Assembly (NCBI GenBank): GCA_003194525.1
Contig: NBIV01000215.1
Span: forward strand, 62,001 to 126,000
Length of the DNA stretch: 64,000 nucleotides
Source: Gracilariopsis chorda
Taxonomy: Eukaryota; Rhodophyta; Florideophyceae; Gracilariales; Gracilariaceae
Direction: 5' to 3'
This document shows positions 20,299-30,506 of the stretch, one piece after another. Every line of letters begins with the position of its first letter. Position 1 is the stretch's first letter. The translations under genes and the position numbers were made by a program. The notes under the pieces are model-generated. The model made no database searches, was not told where the DNA came from, and was given only the letters and a program-made list of their open reading frames with translations.

Positions 20299-21629
20299 TT
20301 AATAGGGTCGCGGAGACCTCAAAGCGTTCACGTTTGACGCGTTAACATCGCCTACAGCTTCCTCGACAATGTCCTCCCTACTGAGATTTAGAAACGACAA
20401 CCCGACAAAGGGGTGCACTCTTAGCAAATGATTGGGCATCACGAAGACCGACCCCACACCGAACTCAGCCAGTATTTCCATGAAAGCCTACTTCCCGTAA
20501 CCCCTGTCCGCTGTAACTATACAACCATTCACGGCCTCCTCCCCCCGCTCGTCTATCAACGTCACCAGCATCTTGCGGACCGACTCTGTTTGAGCCTCGC
20601 CCCTTCAACGAAACCGTATTGCTAGAACTATGCGAAAAAGGGCGTCTGCAAGCGCGTCCGCTGAGTGACCTTCGAGTTCTGCTTTGCGCCAGCTTATCAT
20701 CTTGAACTGGTTGTTCGCTGCCCTCGTCCCAAAGAGGTCATCATCGAGGGTCGCCAGCAAATGAAAAGGGGAAAAGAACACCTTTCTATTGTCGCAGAAG
20801 GCCAGATGTTCAAATTCGGATAGCTGGCGGGTCTGGTCCCGTTGAGAATTCCACTGAAACTCCCCATCTGTACCCCGTCCTCTAAGAGAGTATGCTAAGA
20901 TTTTTTCCGCAATAAACCGGACCCTGTCGAGAGATGGGACAATGCTTCCAGACTGAAGCAAGACAGACACCGTTTTATCGAAGCTCAATCCCATTGTATG
21001 GAATAGTAAGAGGACGGCGACGTAGCGATACATGTCAGTGAGGCTTGGTACAGGTTAGTCCAGGTCATTTAGTCGAATAAACGCGTTGAGCCACTTCAGA
21101 AGTTGATGTAGAACTCCATTCACGAACAGAACGACGAACCCACAGCGAGTAGGGGGAAGGCCTGTTTCACTGCATTCAAGCTTCATATTATTCGCAGCGG
21201 TGTCGCACAGGAGTCGCGCGCGGTGCTGAATGAGCCTGTCGACGAAGTACTTCTCCATGACCACGGAGGCGCACGACGACGTTGAAAGTGTCCACCCCTC
21301 ACTTGGTTCATTTCCATTTCTCCTTCGTCTACGTCCAAGTCCACCTCCCCGACCTCTTTCACGACCAGATGCCGCTCTACTCCATCTGCGCCCGTCACCG
21401 TTACGTCCACCCCTACCACAGCCTCTTCCCCGGGCTCTTGTAGCCCGTCCTCTACGAGGTCACAGTCTGGAGCGTATTGGAGATGAAAAGGCTCCCAGAC
21501 CATGCGCTGACCTTCCAGCTGTCTCCTGAGTACTAACGGTGGCGTGCACGTCTTCATTCGAGGAGATAGGGGGCGTAGTTTCACCGCTGTTGACGGTCGT
21601 AGGAACCACAGTGGCCATGTTGAGAGAAT
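20299..21629 (-). pseudogene. Broken DDE-like transposase of the palindrome-flanked transposon
   Basis: The minus strand gives successive fragments in shifting frames. They are MATVVPTTVNSGE (from 21629); an acidic VEDGLQEPGEEAVVG segment; MEKYFVDRLIQHRARLL (21264-21055); MYRYVAVLLLFHTMGLSF ... TLDDDLFGTRAANNQFK ... WRKAELEGHSADALADAL (21033-20605); then KMLVTLIDERGEEAVNG, IVTADRGYGK, a TAG stop, and FMEILAEFGVGSVFVMPNHL to a stop at 20299. The ADRGYG segment resembles the second-Asp region of DDE transposases, and DDDLFGT is a candidate for another acidic site; both are inferences. At least three frame changes and one stop make it non-functional here. Confidence 0.55.
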
Positions 21630-21790
21630 GTTGCGGATGCGTTAGCCGTTCGGCCGCAATCCAATGGATTTCAAATCTTGAAAGTCGAAATGCTTCCGAA
21701 GAGCATGCAAATCGAGATGTAGATCACGGCTCAGTGATTGAATGGGTTTTTTGGGGGCTATAGAGAAGTCATGACACCCCATTCTGGATC

Positions 21791-21818
21791 CCTATTGATC
21801 ACTATACTGATCAATAGG
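21791..21818. repeat. Subterminal palindrome 3, 28 bp with two central mismatches
   Basis: The arms CCTATTGATCA...TGATCAATAGG surround the core CTATAC. It is symmetric except at one base pair on each side of the centre. Confidence 0.95.
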
Positions 21819-21844
21819 CGTGTAACGGCAGGAAGCCAAAATCA

Positions 21845-21872
21845 GCTATTGATCAGTATAGTGATCAATAGC
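21845..21872. repeat. Subterminal palindrome 4, 28 bp, inverse of palindrome 3
   Basis: The arms GCTATTGATCA...TGATCAATAGC surround the core GTATAG, the reverse complement of the core in palindrome 3. It directly abuts the right terminal repeat. Confidence 0.95.
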
Positions 21873-22163
21873 GGCATTAGGGATATACAGCACAGTTTCG
21901 AAGGTCAATTATTGAGCGGCGCAACAATGCCAGTTGGACATGTTGCCACTGCGGCCGCACGAATAAACCGTCCAGCGATATAACCGCCGATACAACTGGA
22001 TCTATGATCTGCTGACGGACAATTGTACAGCAGCGTTATACTACTGCGACGACTGCAGAGTGCGCGCCATTGAGTGCAAAAACAGCTGTTTCGCTTGCCA
22101 CCTTCTCCACGTGTTCACGTCGCCGCCCACTTCTGCTCTCCCAATCACATCCCTCAACAAGAA

Positions 22164-22382
22164 CTACTGACATTTATTCGTTTTGGCCGCAGCACCGTCC
22201 ACGATGACATCTACGATCTCATTCACCCGTAGGGGCTGCGCCGCAGTCGATCCCTGTGCAACGCGATGAAACAAAATGCATGCACAGCCCTCATTCTCTC
22301 TTCCCATAAATATCTCTTTTGAACTGCACACCTCAAAACCTACATTTTTACCTGCACTTTTAATTGCCGCAACTTCGAACAT
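22164..22382 (-). CDS. Possible small protein, 72 aa (unrecognised)
   Basis: The frame MFEVAAIKSAGKNVGFEV ... VNEIVDVIVDGAAAKTNKCQ has a balanced, protein-like composition unlike the low-quality frames around it. There is no domain and no repeat partner. It could be an exon or chance. Confidence 0.2.
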   Translation of the reverse strand: MFEVAAIKSAGKNVGFEVCSSKEIFMGRENEGCACILFHRVAQGSTAAQPLRVNEIVDVIVDGAAAKTNKCQ

Positions 22383-22399
22383 GGCAGACCAATAATTGG

Positions 22400-25300
22400 C
22401 AACGAATACGTTATATCATGCAAGTTGTACGTAGAACACGCGTCAGCTGACCTGCAATTCATCCCTTAGAACACTGCTACCGTTTCGCAACTTGTATCAC
22501 TGATTTTCAACACACTCCTCAACGGATTTCATCACCGTACCGCCTCTGGCTTTATGGAAGGTCTCTCTGCAAGACAAAATTTCACCGAAAAGTTTCGTAT
22601 CATTCCAAAAACGTCACTCCTGGCGCTACTTCTCATCTTGATGAGGCACATTTCGAGCATCATTAGGACGTTTTCTCTACGATGAGGCCATGTACTCGGT
22701 ATAGTTTGCCATCGCGTTTATGCGGTACCTCACTAGAACTCTCCATCTTGGACCAAAGAAGACTTACCCCACCCTACCATAACACTGCTGCGAGGTATGA
22801 AATCCATCGTTACTAATTCCATCTCTCCATGTGAGGGCTTACAAAAGCACAAATCACTGAAACAGCCACACACCCATCTTGGACTACTGCGCCTCCACGA
22901 ATCGAGGAGGTGCAAAAGCTAAGCCAGCTCTTTCCAAAAGGTTTGCCACTCATGCAGGTCATATGCAGTCCATTTGGATATCCCTCTCTCCTTGGACCAC
23001 CCATCGCATTCGTTTTAGCGGCCCAATCGACCTCACGTAGAGTTTGACTATGTCAAATATCTCACGCACAGGCCACACCATCTTTGAGACCAACCTGTCT
23101 ACATGTTGAGGCTGAAGGAAATCAAGGGAACATCTGCGACAATAGATGCTTCCACCTATACGGCTTGAATGACCTAATTACAGCGCAAGATCATGACTCT
23201 AACAGCACTAGAAAGTAACTTTTGCTCAGACTTCAGGGGTGGCAATAGCTTCTGCCGGTGACGCACGGTCAGGTATTTGATAAACATGAAATTCTGACGC
23301 CAACTTTTACAACGTAAGGATTGACTCCCGTACAACTTTCCGTGCTGCAGAATAGGAGCGACGGGCTCGCTTCGCAGGAACTGTGCGGGCTCCTGGCGAA
23401 AGAACGTGTTGCAGAGATACTATCATGCTTGTACAATCTTCCTGAACTTTTTTTGGCTCATGTCGAATGGAATCTTTGCAGAATTGATACATACTTCAAA
23501 ACCACCACACTCAGCAGATCGAATTCTGCAAGATCAGTTGGGGTTTGAGTAACCTTCAACTCTTTCAGAATGTGAATCCTAATTTATTTAGACCCTTTCA
23601 TAAGAAACGAGCCCAGCACAGAACGAGTTGAAACGGTACCATCCTGCTAGTGCAAAAACAGCAGTACTACTATCGGCATCTAAACCGGATTGGGTACCAG
23701 GAACCAACTGTCTTTATTCCCAAAGCATAGAAGTATATACTGAACTTATTTGGTACAGCGTATACACTCGGGATGGCATAGTATTGGCTGTTACAATATC
23801 TGAGCCTCATCTTAAGATGTAGGATGTTCTCTGCAGTAGTAACTAATCAAGGGGGTACGAAAAGGAGCTGGTTGAAAATGGCTTCAGCCTTCATTGATTT
23901 GCAAGTGCGAAGCAATTGTGACTGTACACGCACACGTATTTTTGCCCAATCGTAAGATATGCGTGTAACGGTATTTACACGCGTGCCTGATTACCGCCCA
24001 GCGCTTGTGCCTCGCCAGTTGCCGTTGAGCTGTTTTGTGGCCACTCTTGTCATTGCTGTTCAGCATTGTTGTTCTGGGGTCCCCCAGAGCATTCAAAGTC
24101 ATCTGCGTCGATTCCACCAACGTGCTCCTTCGCCCTGACGCCCGACCGGCTAATCTCCCACTGTTTTTCTCACTAGCTGTCACCACCGTAGCCATCAAGT
24201 GTCTCCCAAGGTCACCTTGGTTTCGTTCTTAGATCTTAGAAATAGCACGGAACACCCGCTTTCCACAAAGGTCCGCATATGACACCTGTACGACCAACTC
24301 AAACAAGTAGTTAGCTCTCCACAAGAACGAACATGCGTTACTCATTCTATACAAATTACCCCTTTGATTGTTATCCGGTGCTCTTCGTACATTAAAGGAT
24401 AGTGGTCAACAGTTTCTTTCATATGAATCAAGCACCACGTTTTGGTGTTCCGGCATACAGCTTTGAACTCAGAAGTTGGGACATATCATACACACAAGCA
24501 CAAATTGTCACTGGCCTGCCCACTATCACCAAATTGGTATGACCAGCACTCATGCTAATGCTACTTGACAAGCGCGAGCAACTATTTCATATCGTCATAA
24601 CCAATTGGAGTGCACCCGCGGCAGTTTGGAATATGTTGCGAGAGCGTTGTCCACCGCCAGGCAATGTTCATTCTCCAGCTTTCATTCGCCCTTCGAAACC
24701 GCATGTGCGCACTTGACCTCGCGCATATGCTGTGCACACACCAACACGGGTTCCGGGAAGCTTCAAAAACCAGCGATAAACTCAAAGCCAACTGCCAGCA
24801 CTATTTTTGCAATCATCACAAAAAATAACTCATTGGCGCACTGGCTGCAGCTTCATGGGGCCGTGACAACCCGATCAAAATGCACAAATTGCTCTCGAAA
24901 TTATCAAGTTCCTCCTTTGGCGCAACTCTTCTCGTGGTTTCCGTAACAGGCTACACTAATCAAGCAATGCTTCCGCGTCATCATAAGGGTGAGCGCTAAT
25001 GCATGAAGTTGTTGTATCCGCGCTGGCGTGCCAAGCCTTCGTATGTGCCGTATATGAAAGTACGTGGAGAACTATGGAGCACCTTCTGAGTGCTATTCGT
25101 TCGATAAGAGAACATAAGAGAGAGCTTCGCCTTCTGCATTCAGAAGACGGCGGACAAGCATCGCGCTCTTCTGTCATCATCTCACTCCATCATCGCAAAA
25201 CCTACACTTCATCTTTTTCATCCTACCACGTCCAGCTCTTAATGGCCGACCATACCGTAACTCCCCCTTCACGTTCAGCAAACCCCGCAACCCCATCAGC

Positions 25301-26890
25301 TCATAAAGCCAAGACCCTGAAGTCTCACTTGTCCATACCAATTTTTCTGCTACCGCCATCAATTCACTCCGCCGCTCCTCTTTGCACAGCTCTTTCCCCT
25401 GCCACTCAATCTTCGACTATTCCTTCTTTCAAGAATCCGGAAATGTGCTCTTCTTCCTGCAGGCACTTCATCAACAAGACGGGCTATCGGTAACAGGTAG
25501 AGCTTTATTTAATGCTTCGAGTGGCTGTGGCTCAGCTTTGAGTACCTGCGTCAAAAGCTCCTTAGAAAAAGGTGCATTACAACACAGTCATGGAAGTGTT
25601 TTCTCTTTTGCCTGCGTCAAATCCTAAACTGTCTCCATCACAATTCTATTCTGATTTCTATCGTCGCAACGTGTTCTATACCGCATGTACTTCTTGCAAC
25701 TCAACTCATCTAATTTCCGCTTCTATGGAACTCGTATTTACGGCTGAATGGGAACGAAAATCTTACTATGCTGCTTATCTTCCTCTGTTTAATGGCCAAA
25801 CCAGAACAGTAATATTGCTGTCCTACTACCCAAAATATCACTCTAGTAAATCTATTTCTCGTACGATTATGTCTTTTTAACTGTACCTCTGCATATACTA
25901 CGCTCCATCTCGCAATAGAGCTAGAACCAGTGTGGGATACATTTCAAGCTGGGGTAGCAGGATAAGAAAGCACAGAGGCCCAGTTTTGGACCACATGCAA
26001 TTGTTCTAAGCATATACAGGCGTACTAGCAAATCCATGTTCAAAAACCAAACGCCTTGTAGCGTATGTTGAAAAAGACAAATAGAAAAAGAACAAAAGGT
26101 AGGGCTCTAAAGAAAAAGTCTCAGGCCGAAACAAGACTATACCATAGTCAACAACACCATCGCGTAACATGGGTTTTCTCCTTGTAGCTTTTCTTCTGTG
26201 TATAGCTAGCAATCGGTTACGGGCCCCATTTGTCACGGGCATGGTACGCCAAGAGAATCGGGGTAGCCTACGAAGAGTTCTTACAAAAACCCTCTGATAA
26301 ATACGACGCTTTCCCACTTGTTCGTGCTTTGACAGGTCTGCCTCTCTTTTTGTGAGGAGGCACTCCCACTTGATGGTCCTTCCACAGCTCTGCCTTCCCT
26401 TCTTTCTAGTGGCTGTGCCTCTTAGGGGTTTTCAATGATACGGTGCGACCGATAAGATCAACAGTACAACTCTTCAAGGGTTCAAATGGGTACAGAGATG
26501 AAATCTACCATCGCTTGCAATCAAAACCAATTCTTTTTCCGAATATCCACTCACTACATACATCTTCATTGGCAATATTACTGTTCGGTCATGATCGTTT
26601 GTCTTTTCAATTCTGTCAAGCAACTCATAGGTCGGATCCATACCTCGCTAGCTCTCCAAACTAAGAATATCTAGCACCGCGGACAGACTTTGAGCGATCA
26701 ATAGAGAATACATACAATTCAAAAGATTCACAACACTTGTCTTTACTTTCCATTCAAGAACTAAAAAGAGAAGTTCTATTGCGCGCAGCATAGGCACGGC
26801 ATTCTGCGCGCTGACTTGGTGATTCAACTACAGTACTGCACTAACAGTATCTATGGATTAGGATTTCAGGACTCGGTCAGCAGTGCAACC
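22400..26890. other. ~4.5 kb with no recognisable gene
   Basis: The longest frames (24999-25493 plus, 25572-25880 plus, 23884-24198 minus) show no motif. The 25572-25880 frame has an aromatic-rich sequence (FYSDFYRRNVFYTACTSC) that looks somewhat protein-like but has no partner. Around 23890-23905 a CAAGTGCGAAGC string matches the tail of the Cys-motif family, but the surrounding frame does not. Confidence 0.4.
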
Positions 26891-26893
26891 GGT

Positions 26894-27928
26894 TTATTGC
26901 TGATCGTGCTTTCGTTTCATGTGGCGCGCGAGAGAACTCTTCCGGAGATATTTCTGTCCACATGTCTCACAAATCCATCCCCCTTCATGCCCTTTGTCCA
27001 TGTGGTTCTGTAAGTCCTTCGCGCGGTCAGTAGTGAACCCGCACACATCGCATCTCTTATTGTAATGCGAGCTTTCATGTTGCGCCAATGTTCCCCGAGA
27101 TCTTGCTCGGAAATTGCATTTTGAGCATCTAAGCACCACCTTACACTCTAATCGGTGCTTCATTGCTTCTCGCTCACTGCCAAACCGTTTTTCACATCTA
27201 ACGCATTCCCGTCGGCGTATCTTGTCATCGGATACTCCGGGTTGAGGACCAGCTCCTCCGGGCTGAGAGGCACCAGATGGTCCGGGCTGAGAAGCACCAG
27301 ACGGTCCGGGCTGAGAAGCACCAGACGGTCCGGGCTGAGAAAGGCCCGCAGGCTGAGATGGACCGGCTACAGGCAACGGTTGAACGCGCGAAGCTGGTTG
27401 CGCCGTAGCTTGGACTGCCCTGGTTGCAGTAACTGGGGCTACAGACAGATCCGCCATGGCTAGTGCGGCGTCCTGCTCTGTAAACTGTTGTTTTGATCCC
27501 ACGGCTGCCATGAACTCAGCTATCTCCACTTCTTTCTCACTGTAAGCTCCGTGAGGTTGCCTATCTGCACGCTTCTTTCTTTTTCGGGGAGAAATCTGTG
27601 CACGAGGATTACTTTGAGATGGAACCGGACCCGATAAAACGTCCTTCATAGACGGGCTACCTTGTCCACGTTGCTCCGTATGAGCTGAAGCACGTTGGGG
27701 TCTCCTCGGGTTGTGATCCCGCGAAGTAGAGCCTTCGGGGATTCTGTTATGAGAGCTGGCAGCGTTTAATGGCATGCTTGCCATGAACTCCGCCATTTCC
27801 ATTTCTAGCTCATTAGGACATGTTCGCTTACTACCCTTACGGCCTCTGCTGGACGGTGAGCTTTTGTTAGAACGGTCTGAACTAGGCTGGTCTCTACGTT
27901 CCATAGTTTGGATTGTTTTGCTTTGCAC
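26894..27928 (-). CDS. C2H2 zinc-finger protein, single exon
   Basis: This protein has 344 residues. The N-terminal half is basic and disordered, with two similar modules: a KR-rich stretch followed by LEMEMAEFMASM (41-52), and another followed by KEVEIAEFMAAV (132-143). A Pro/Gly/Ser tract with an 8-residue repeat SQPGPSGA lies at about 197-228. Four fingers follow: 242-262 (C2HC, last ligand Cys), 268-288, 293-314 and 320-341 (C-x2-C...H-x3-4-H). It presumably binds nucleic acid in the nucleus; its targets are unknown. A TATA box lies about 95 bp upstream. It is isolated between repeats, so it may be a host regulator or a transposon-associated gene. The next element downstream on this strand is unrelated. 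Confidence 0.85.
   Translation of the reverse strand: MQSKTIQTMERRDQPSSDRSNKSSPSSRGRKGSKRTCPNELEMEMAEFMASMPLNAASSHNRIPEGSTSRDHNPRRPQRASAHTEQRGQGSPSMKDVLSGPVPSQSNPRAQISPRKRKKRADRQPHGAYSEKEVEIAEFMAAVGSKQQFTEQDAALAMADLSVAPVTATRAVQATAQPASRVQPLPVAGPSQPAGLSQPGPSGASQPGPSGASQPGPSGASQPGGAGPQPGVSDDKIRRRECVRCEKRFGSEREAMKHRLECKVVLRCSKCNFRARSRGTLAQHESSHYNKRCDVCGFTTDRAKDLQNHMDKGHEGGWICETCGQKYLRKSSLARHMKRKHDQQ
27257..27352. repeat. 24-bp in-frame tandem repeat in the zinc-finger gene
   Basis: There are four units starting TCCGGGCTGAGAAGCACCAG; units 2 and 3 are identical and units 1 and 4 diverged. It encodes SQPGPSGA on the minus strand and is probably variable in copy number between individuals. Confidence 0.95.
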
Positions 27929-28021
27929 TGAGAGCTGTTTTTGCTTGTTACAGTCGATAGTTTGGTTTTTGGGAAGACTCTTGCTGGTTTTTAACGGTTT
28001 AGATTAATGTGATGACGTGGA

Positions 28022-28031
28022 TATATTTATA
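28022..28031 (-). promoter_or_regulatory. TATA box of the zinc-finger gene
   Basis: TATAAATATA on the minus strand lies about 95 bp upstream of the ATG at 27928. The enclosing 14-mer AACTTCTATAAATA (28037-28024) also occurs at the TATA box of gypsy element 1 (4470-4457). Confidence 0.6.
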
Positions 28032-28928
28032 GAAGTTAGAAGAGATTTTTGTATGGGCGTGTATACGAAAAGGTAAACTTCTAATTCTACATGATTTCGA
28101 GAAATGAGATAGAACCATTGCGAACAGGCTTGAAAGCCGGCACATACAAGATCACGTGGTAGTATTACCTGCCTTCCGTGAAATGATATCCTCCTCAAGA
28201 AGCCATGTGAATTGGTGACACATAAAATACGACTGGTTTCAACCCAAGCGAGCATGAATGCTTTAGTATGAGAGTGTAATATATTCAATCTCGACAAAAG
28301 TTGTGTGTTTGGTTCTCTTAATGTTGGAAACAGTTCCCTTTTGGTTGCTTATGAACTGAAGAGTTAGCATCCCACTTATACATGTCACCAGTTTCGCTGC
28401 CATACAAATGCAAAAAAGGGAGCAATTGCTTGTCCAGTTACAGATGTCCCGCCTGCAGCCATTGTCTTGTAAAGAAGAAGTGGGGCGGCTCGCAGCGTCG
28501 CCAAAGATCACTGGCGCGGAAGCGAACCATTTTGAAACGCGATGCACTGCCGAAATGTACCTATGCATGAGAAGGGTGCGCCCGCTATGCGCAGCACAGC
28601 AGCGGCAAGCGGAGCTCACACCCCATGCGCCAAGCCATCGTTACTGCTCCTGATTTATGAAATATAGTAAACAAATCCCTAATTCAAATACTTTCTCTCG
28701 GAGTCTGCAACGAGTCCGTGTGACCTCATGAACAAAGCACCAAACGACTTCGCCTTCAACGGTTATGACACTGCTCTTATGTGCAAAGGGCATAATCGCA
28801 TCCTTCAAAAACGAAGCAGACACTTGTGGCCTACCCGGGACTGAGGCTAAGGTCACGCACAGCACAGCAGACCGTATAAGAGCTGCTTCCGTCGCACCAC
28901 ATCTGTTGATCGGGTACGCTACGCAGGT

Positions 28929-29246
28929 GTGCGCAGACCGTTTCGAGGTTTCAAAAAACGTTCTACATTACGTCGGGTGCTCGTGGATGCTATGCGCAGT
29001 ATCAGCAGCCCACAAATAGCGGCTCCGCAATTCCGCACCAGCATCGTGAGGAGAGCATGTAAGTACAGTTGGGACAACATACAAACAGTTAATGACAATT
29101 ATTACGCTCTGTACGCGGCCAGAACATCATTGCTGTTGAAGAACCAAAGTGTTTACACGATGTCGGATTTCCTGGATGTGCACCAGGAAATGTTCTTTCG
29201 CTTGTACGCAAGGCAACCCAATCGTCGTGAAAGGGGATTGTTGTGA
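28929..29246 (+). CDS. Possible exon or small gene, 105 aa (unrecognised)
   Basis: The frame continues LVDAMRSISSPQIAAPQF, ACKYSWDNIQTVNDNYYAL, TMSDFLDVHQEMFFRLY and ends NRRERGLL-stop. The composition looks protein-like and it is the only good plus-strand frame between the zinc-finger gene and the recombinase element. It could be a host exon cut by the element, part of the element's 3' region, or chance. Confidence 0.3.
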   Translation: MRRPFRGFKKRSTLRRVLVDAMRSISSPQIAAPQFRTSIVRRACKYSWDNIQTVNDNYYALYAARTSLLLKNQSVYTMSDFLDVHQEMFFRLYARQPNRRERGLL

Positions 29247-29306
29247 CTCCGAGTTGCAACAGTGCAAGGTTGGGCCTTGCCTTGCCGATCCCAAAATGAG
29301 AGTAAT

Positions 29307-30506
29307 TTACTCGTGGCGGGTTCTGAGAATTTCAACGTCTTTGAAATTAAAACATTGCCATAGAAGTTTGTCAAAACAATCTGCGTAGCCAGAAACTCGG
29401 GTTTGCATCTCGGTTGAAATTTTGATTCGAGTAACGGCAGAACGGCCGTTCGTTAAATACCTTTGCAGTGACGAAAACGATTTCCATCTGCCCGTAAGTG
29501 CAATAGTTTTTGCAGAATGGCCAGCAAGGAAATCGGTAAGCGCACCCCCAATTCTTGCTGAATGCGTAGTGAATCGATTTGACTGTATACCAAAATGCTG
29601 AGCGGCTTGTTTAAAAAGCAAGTTATACTTCTCATAATGCAAGTCAAATAAGGTTGACTCTGAGTGGCCTGAGAGACTTTCGAGGTAACTTTGCAACAGG
29701 GTTATCATAAATTTGTCTCGAATCGGTGTAAACTGCATGGGACCAGTTTTTGATTTCTCAATATTAATCCCGATGATCTGGCCTCCAGCGTGGGAAATAC
29801 GCACATCTTGAGGTAGAACCACATCACATCTACGTAGTGCAAGAACCTCCGAGGCTCTCATGTAGGTACACCATTGTACGCAAAGTGCAACTGCAGCCTG
29901 CAAACAATTCTGCGAGATGAAATATTGAGCAAAAGCCATCATGAAGAGCTTTGTAAGAGGCAATGCGGATAAAGGAGGGTTCAACTTATTCCAACCAATC
30001 AATGCTCGTCGAGATAACTTGAAATGGAGGTCTGAGGAGGGTACAGATAACGACAGAAAGGCTAGAGCATAGACTAACTGTTGACGTTGACCTGCTGAAC
30101 GGTTCTCATTGCACTTTTCGTGCAAATAATCGACAAAGCACTCATCAAGCTCGTTTGGCGAACACGGTATATATCGGAGCGAATGTTTGAAATCAGTGTA
30201 CGCATTAACATACAAATCTCGTGTATTCGGAGACAGGGTGGCGGCAATAAGTGGATACTTCTCGAAGAAATTTTCCGTAGGAAGTTTGAAACCGTCCATT
30301 CGATTGGGAGTGCGAAAATATCTGCTGCTGGTCTCTCGATGCTTCAAGCTTTTCTTCTGGATGCCGAAGTTACTGATAAGCGATTTCTTCCATTGCCGTT
30401 CAAATGCAATGTGAGAGAGACTGAGTCGTGGCCCTGCAATGGGGTTCATCCTGGCTGAATCGTTTTCTGCGTGAGTCGGCCTGGATGGAAGCCGTACGCT
30501 ACTCAT
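29307..30506 (-). CDS. Tyrosine recombinase of retroelement 1
   Basis: This frame has 399 residues. An N-terminal SAM-like core-binding domain (about 75-185: SPNTRDLYVNAYTDFKHSL...) is followed by the catalytic domain with all expected residues visible. These are R217 in YMRASEVLAL, a Lys near 251-253 (IEKSKTG), H315 and R318 in THSARIGGA, W341 in TGRWKS and the nucleophile Y350 in LQRYL. It should join circular cDNA into the genome by DNA strand exchange without target duplication. It starts 8 nt inside the RT frame (ATGAGTAG), a stop-start overlap suited to reinitiation. Confidence 0.92.
   Translation of the reverse strand: MSSVRLPSRPTHAENDSARMNPIAGPRLSLSHIAFERQWKKSLISNFGIQKKSLKHRETSSRYFRTPNRMDGFKLPTENFFEKYPLIAATLSPNTRDLYVNAYTDFKHSLRYIPCSPNELDECFVDYLHEKCNENRSAGQRQQLVYALAFLSLSVPSSDLHFKLSRRALIGWNKLNPPLSALPLTKLFMMAFAQYFISQNCLQAAVALCVQWCTYMRASEVLALRRCDVVLPQDVRISHAGGQIIGINIEKSKTGPMQFTPIRDKFMITLLQSYLESLSGHSESTLFDLHYEKYNLLFKQAAQHFGIQSNRFTTHSARIGGALTDFLAGHSAKTIALTGRWKSFSSLQRYLTNGRSAVTRIKISTEMQTRVSGYADCFDKLLWQCFNFKDVEILRTRHE

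Larger units (their letters stand above)
20022..21886. mobile_element. DNA transposon with terminal inverted repeats and subterminal palindromes
   Basis: ATATCCCTAATGCC at 20022-20035 is the exact inverse of GGCATTAGGGATAT at 21873-21886. If the element proper starts TCCCTAATGCC, each end is flanked by TA, as in TA-targeting elements. Just inside both ends lie palindromes built on GATCACTATAGTGATC: 20045-20062, 20251-20266, 21791-21818 and 21845-21872. The interior encodes a broken transposase-like protein on the minus strand. The size is about 1.86 kb. The superfamily is not assigned. Confidence 0.75.

Noticed and set aside
23890-23910. CAAGTGCGAAGC match to the tail of the Cys-motif family
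   Set aside because: The reading frame, Cys cluster and LPPSI block are absent nearby; a 12-13-bp match alone may be chance or a very old relic.
25572-25880. Aromatic-rich 102-codon plus frame
   Set aside because: It looks mildly protein-like but has no domain, no neighbouring gene context and no second copy, so it is not called as a gene.
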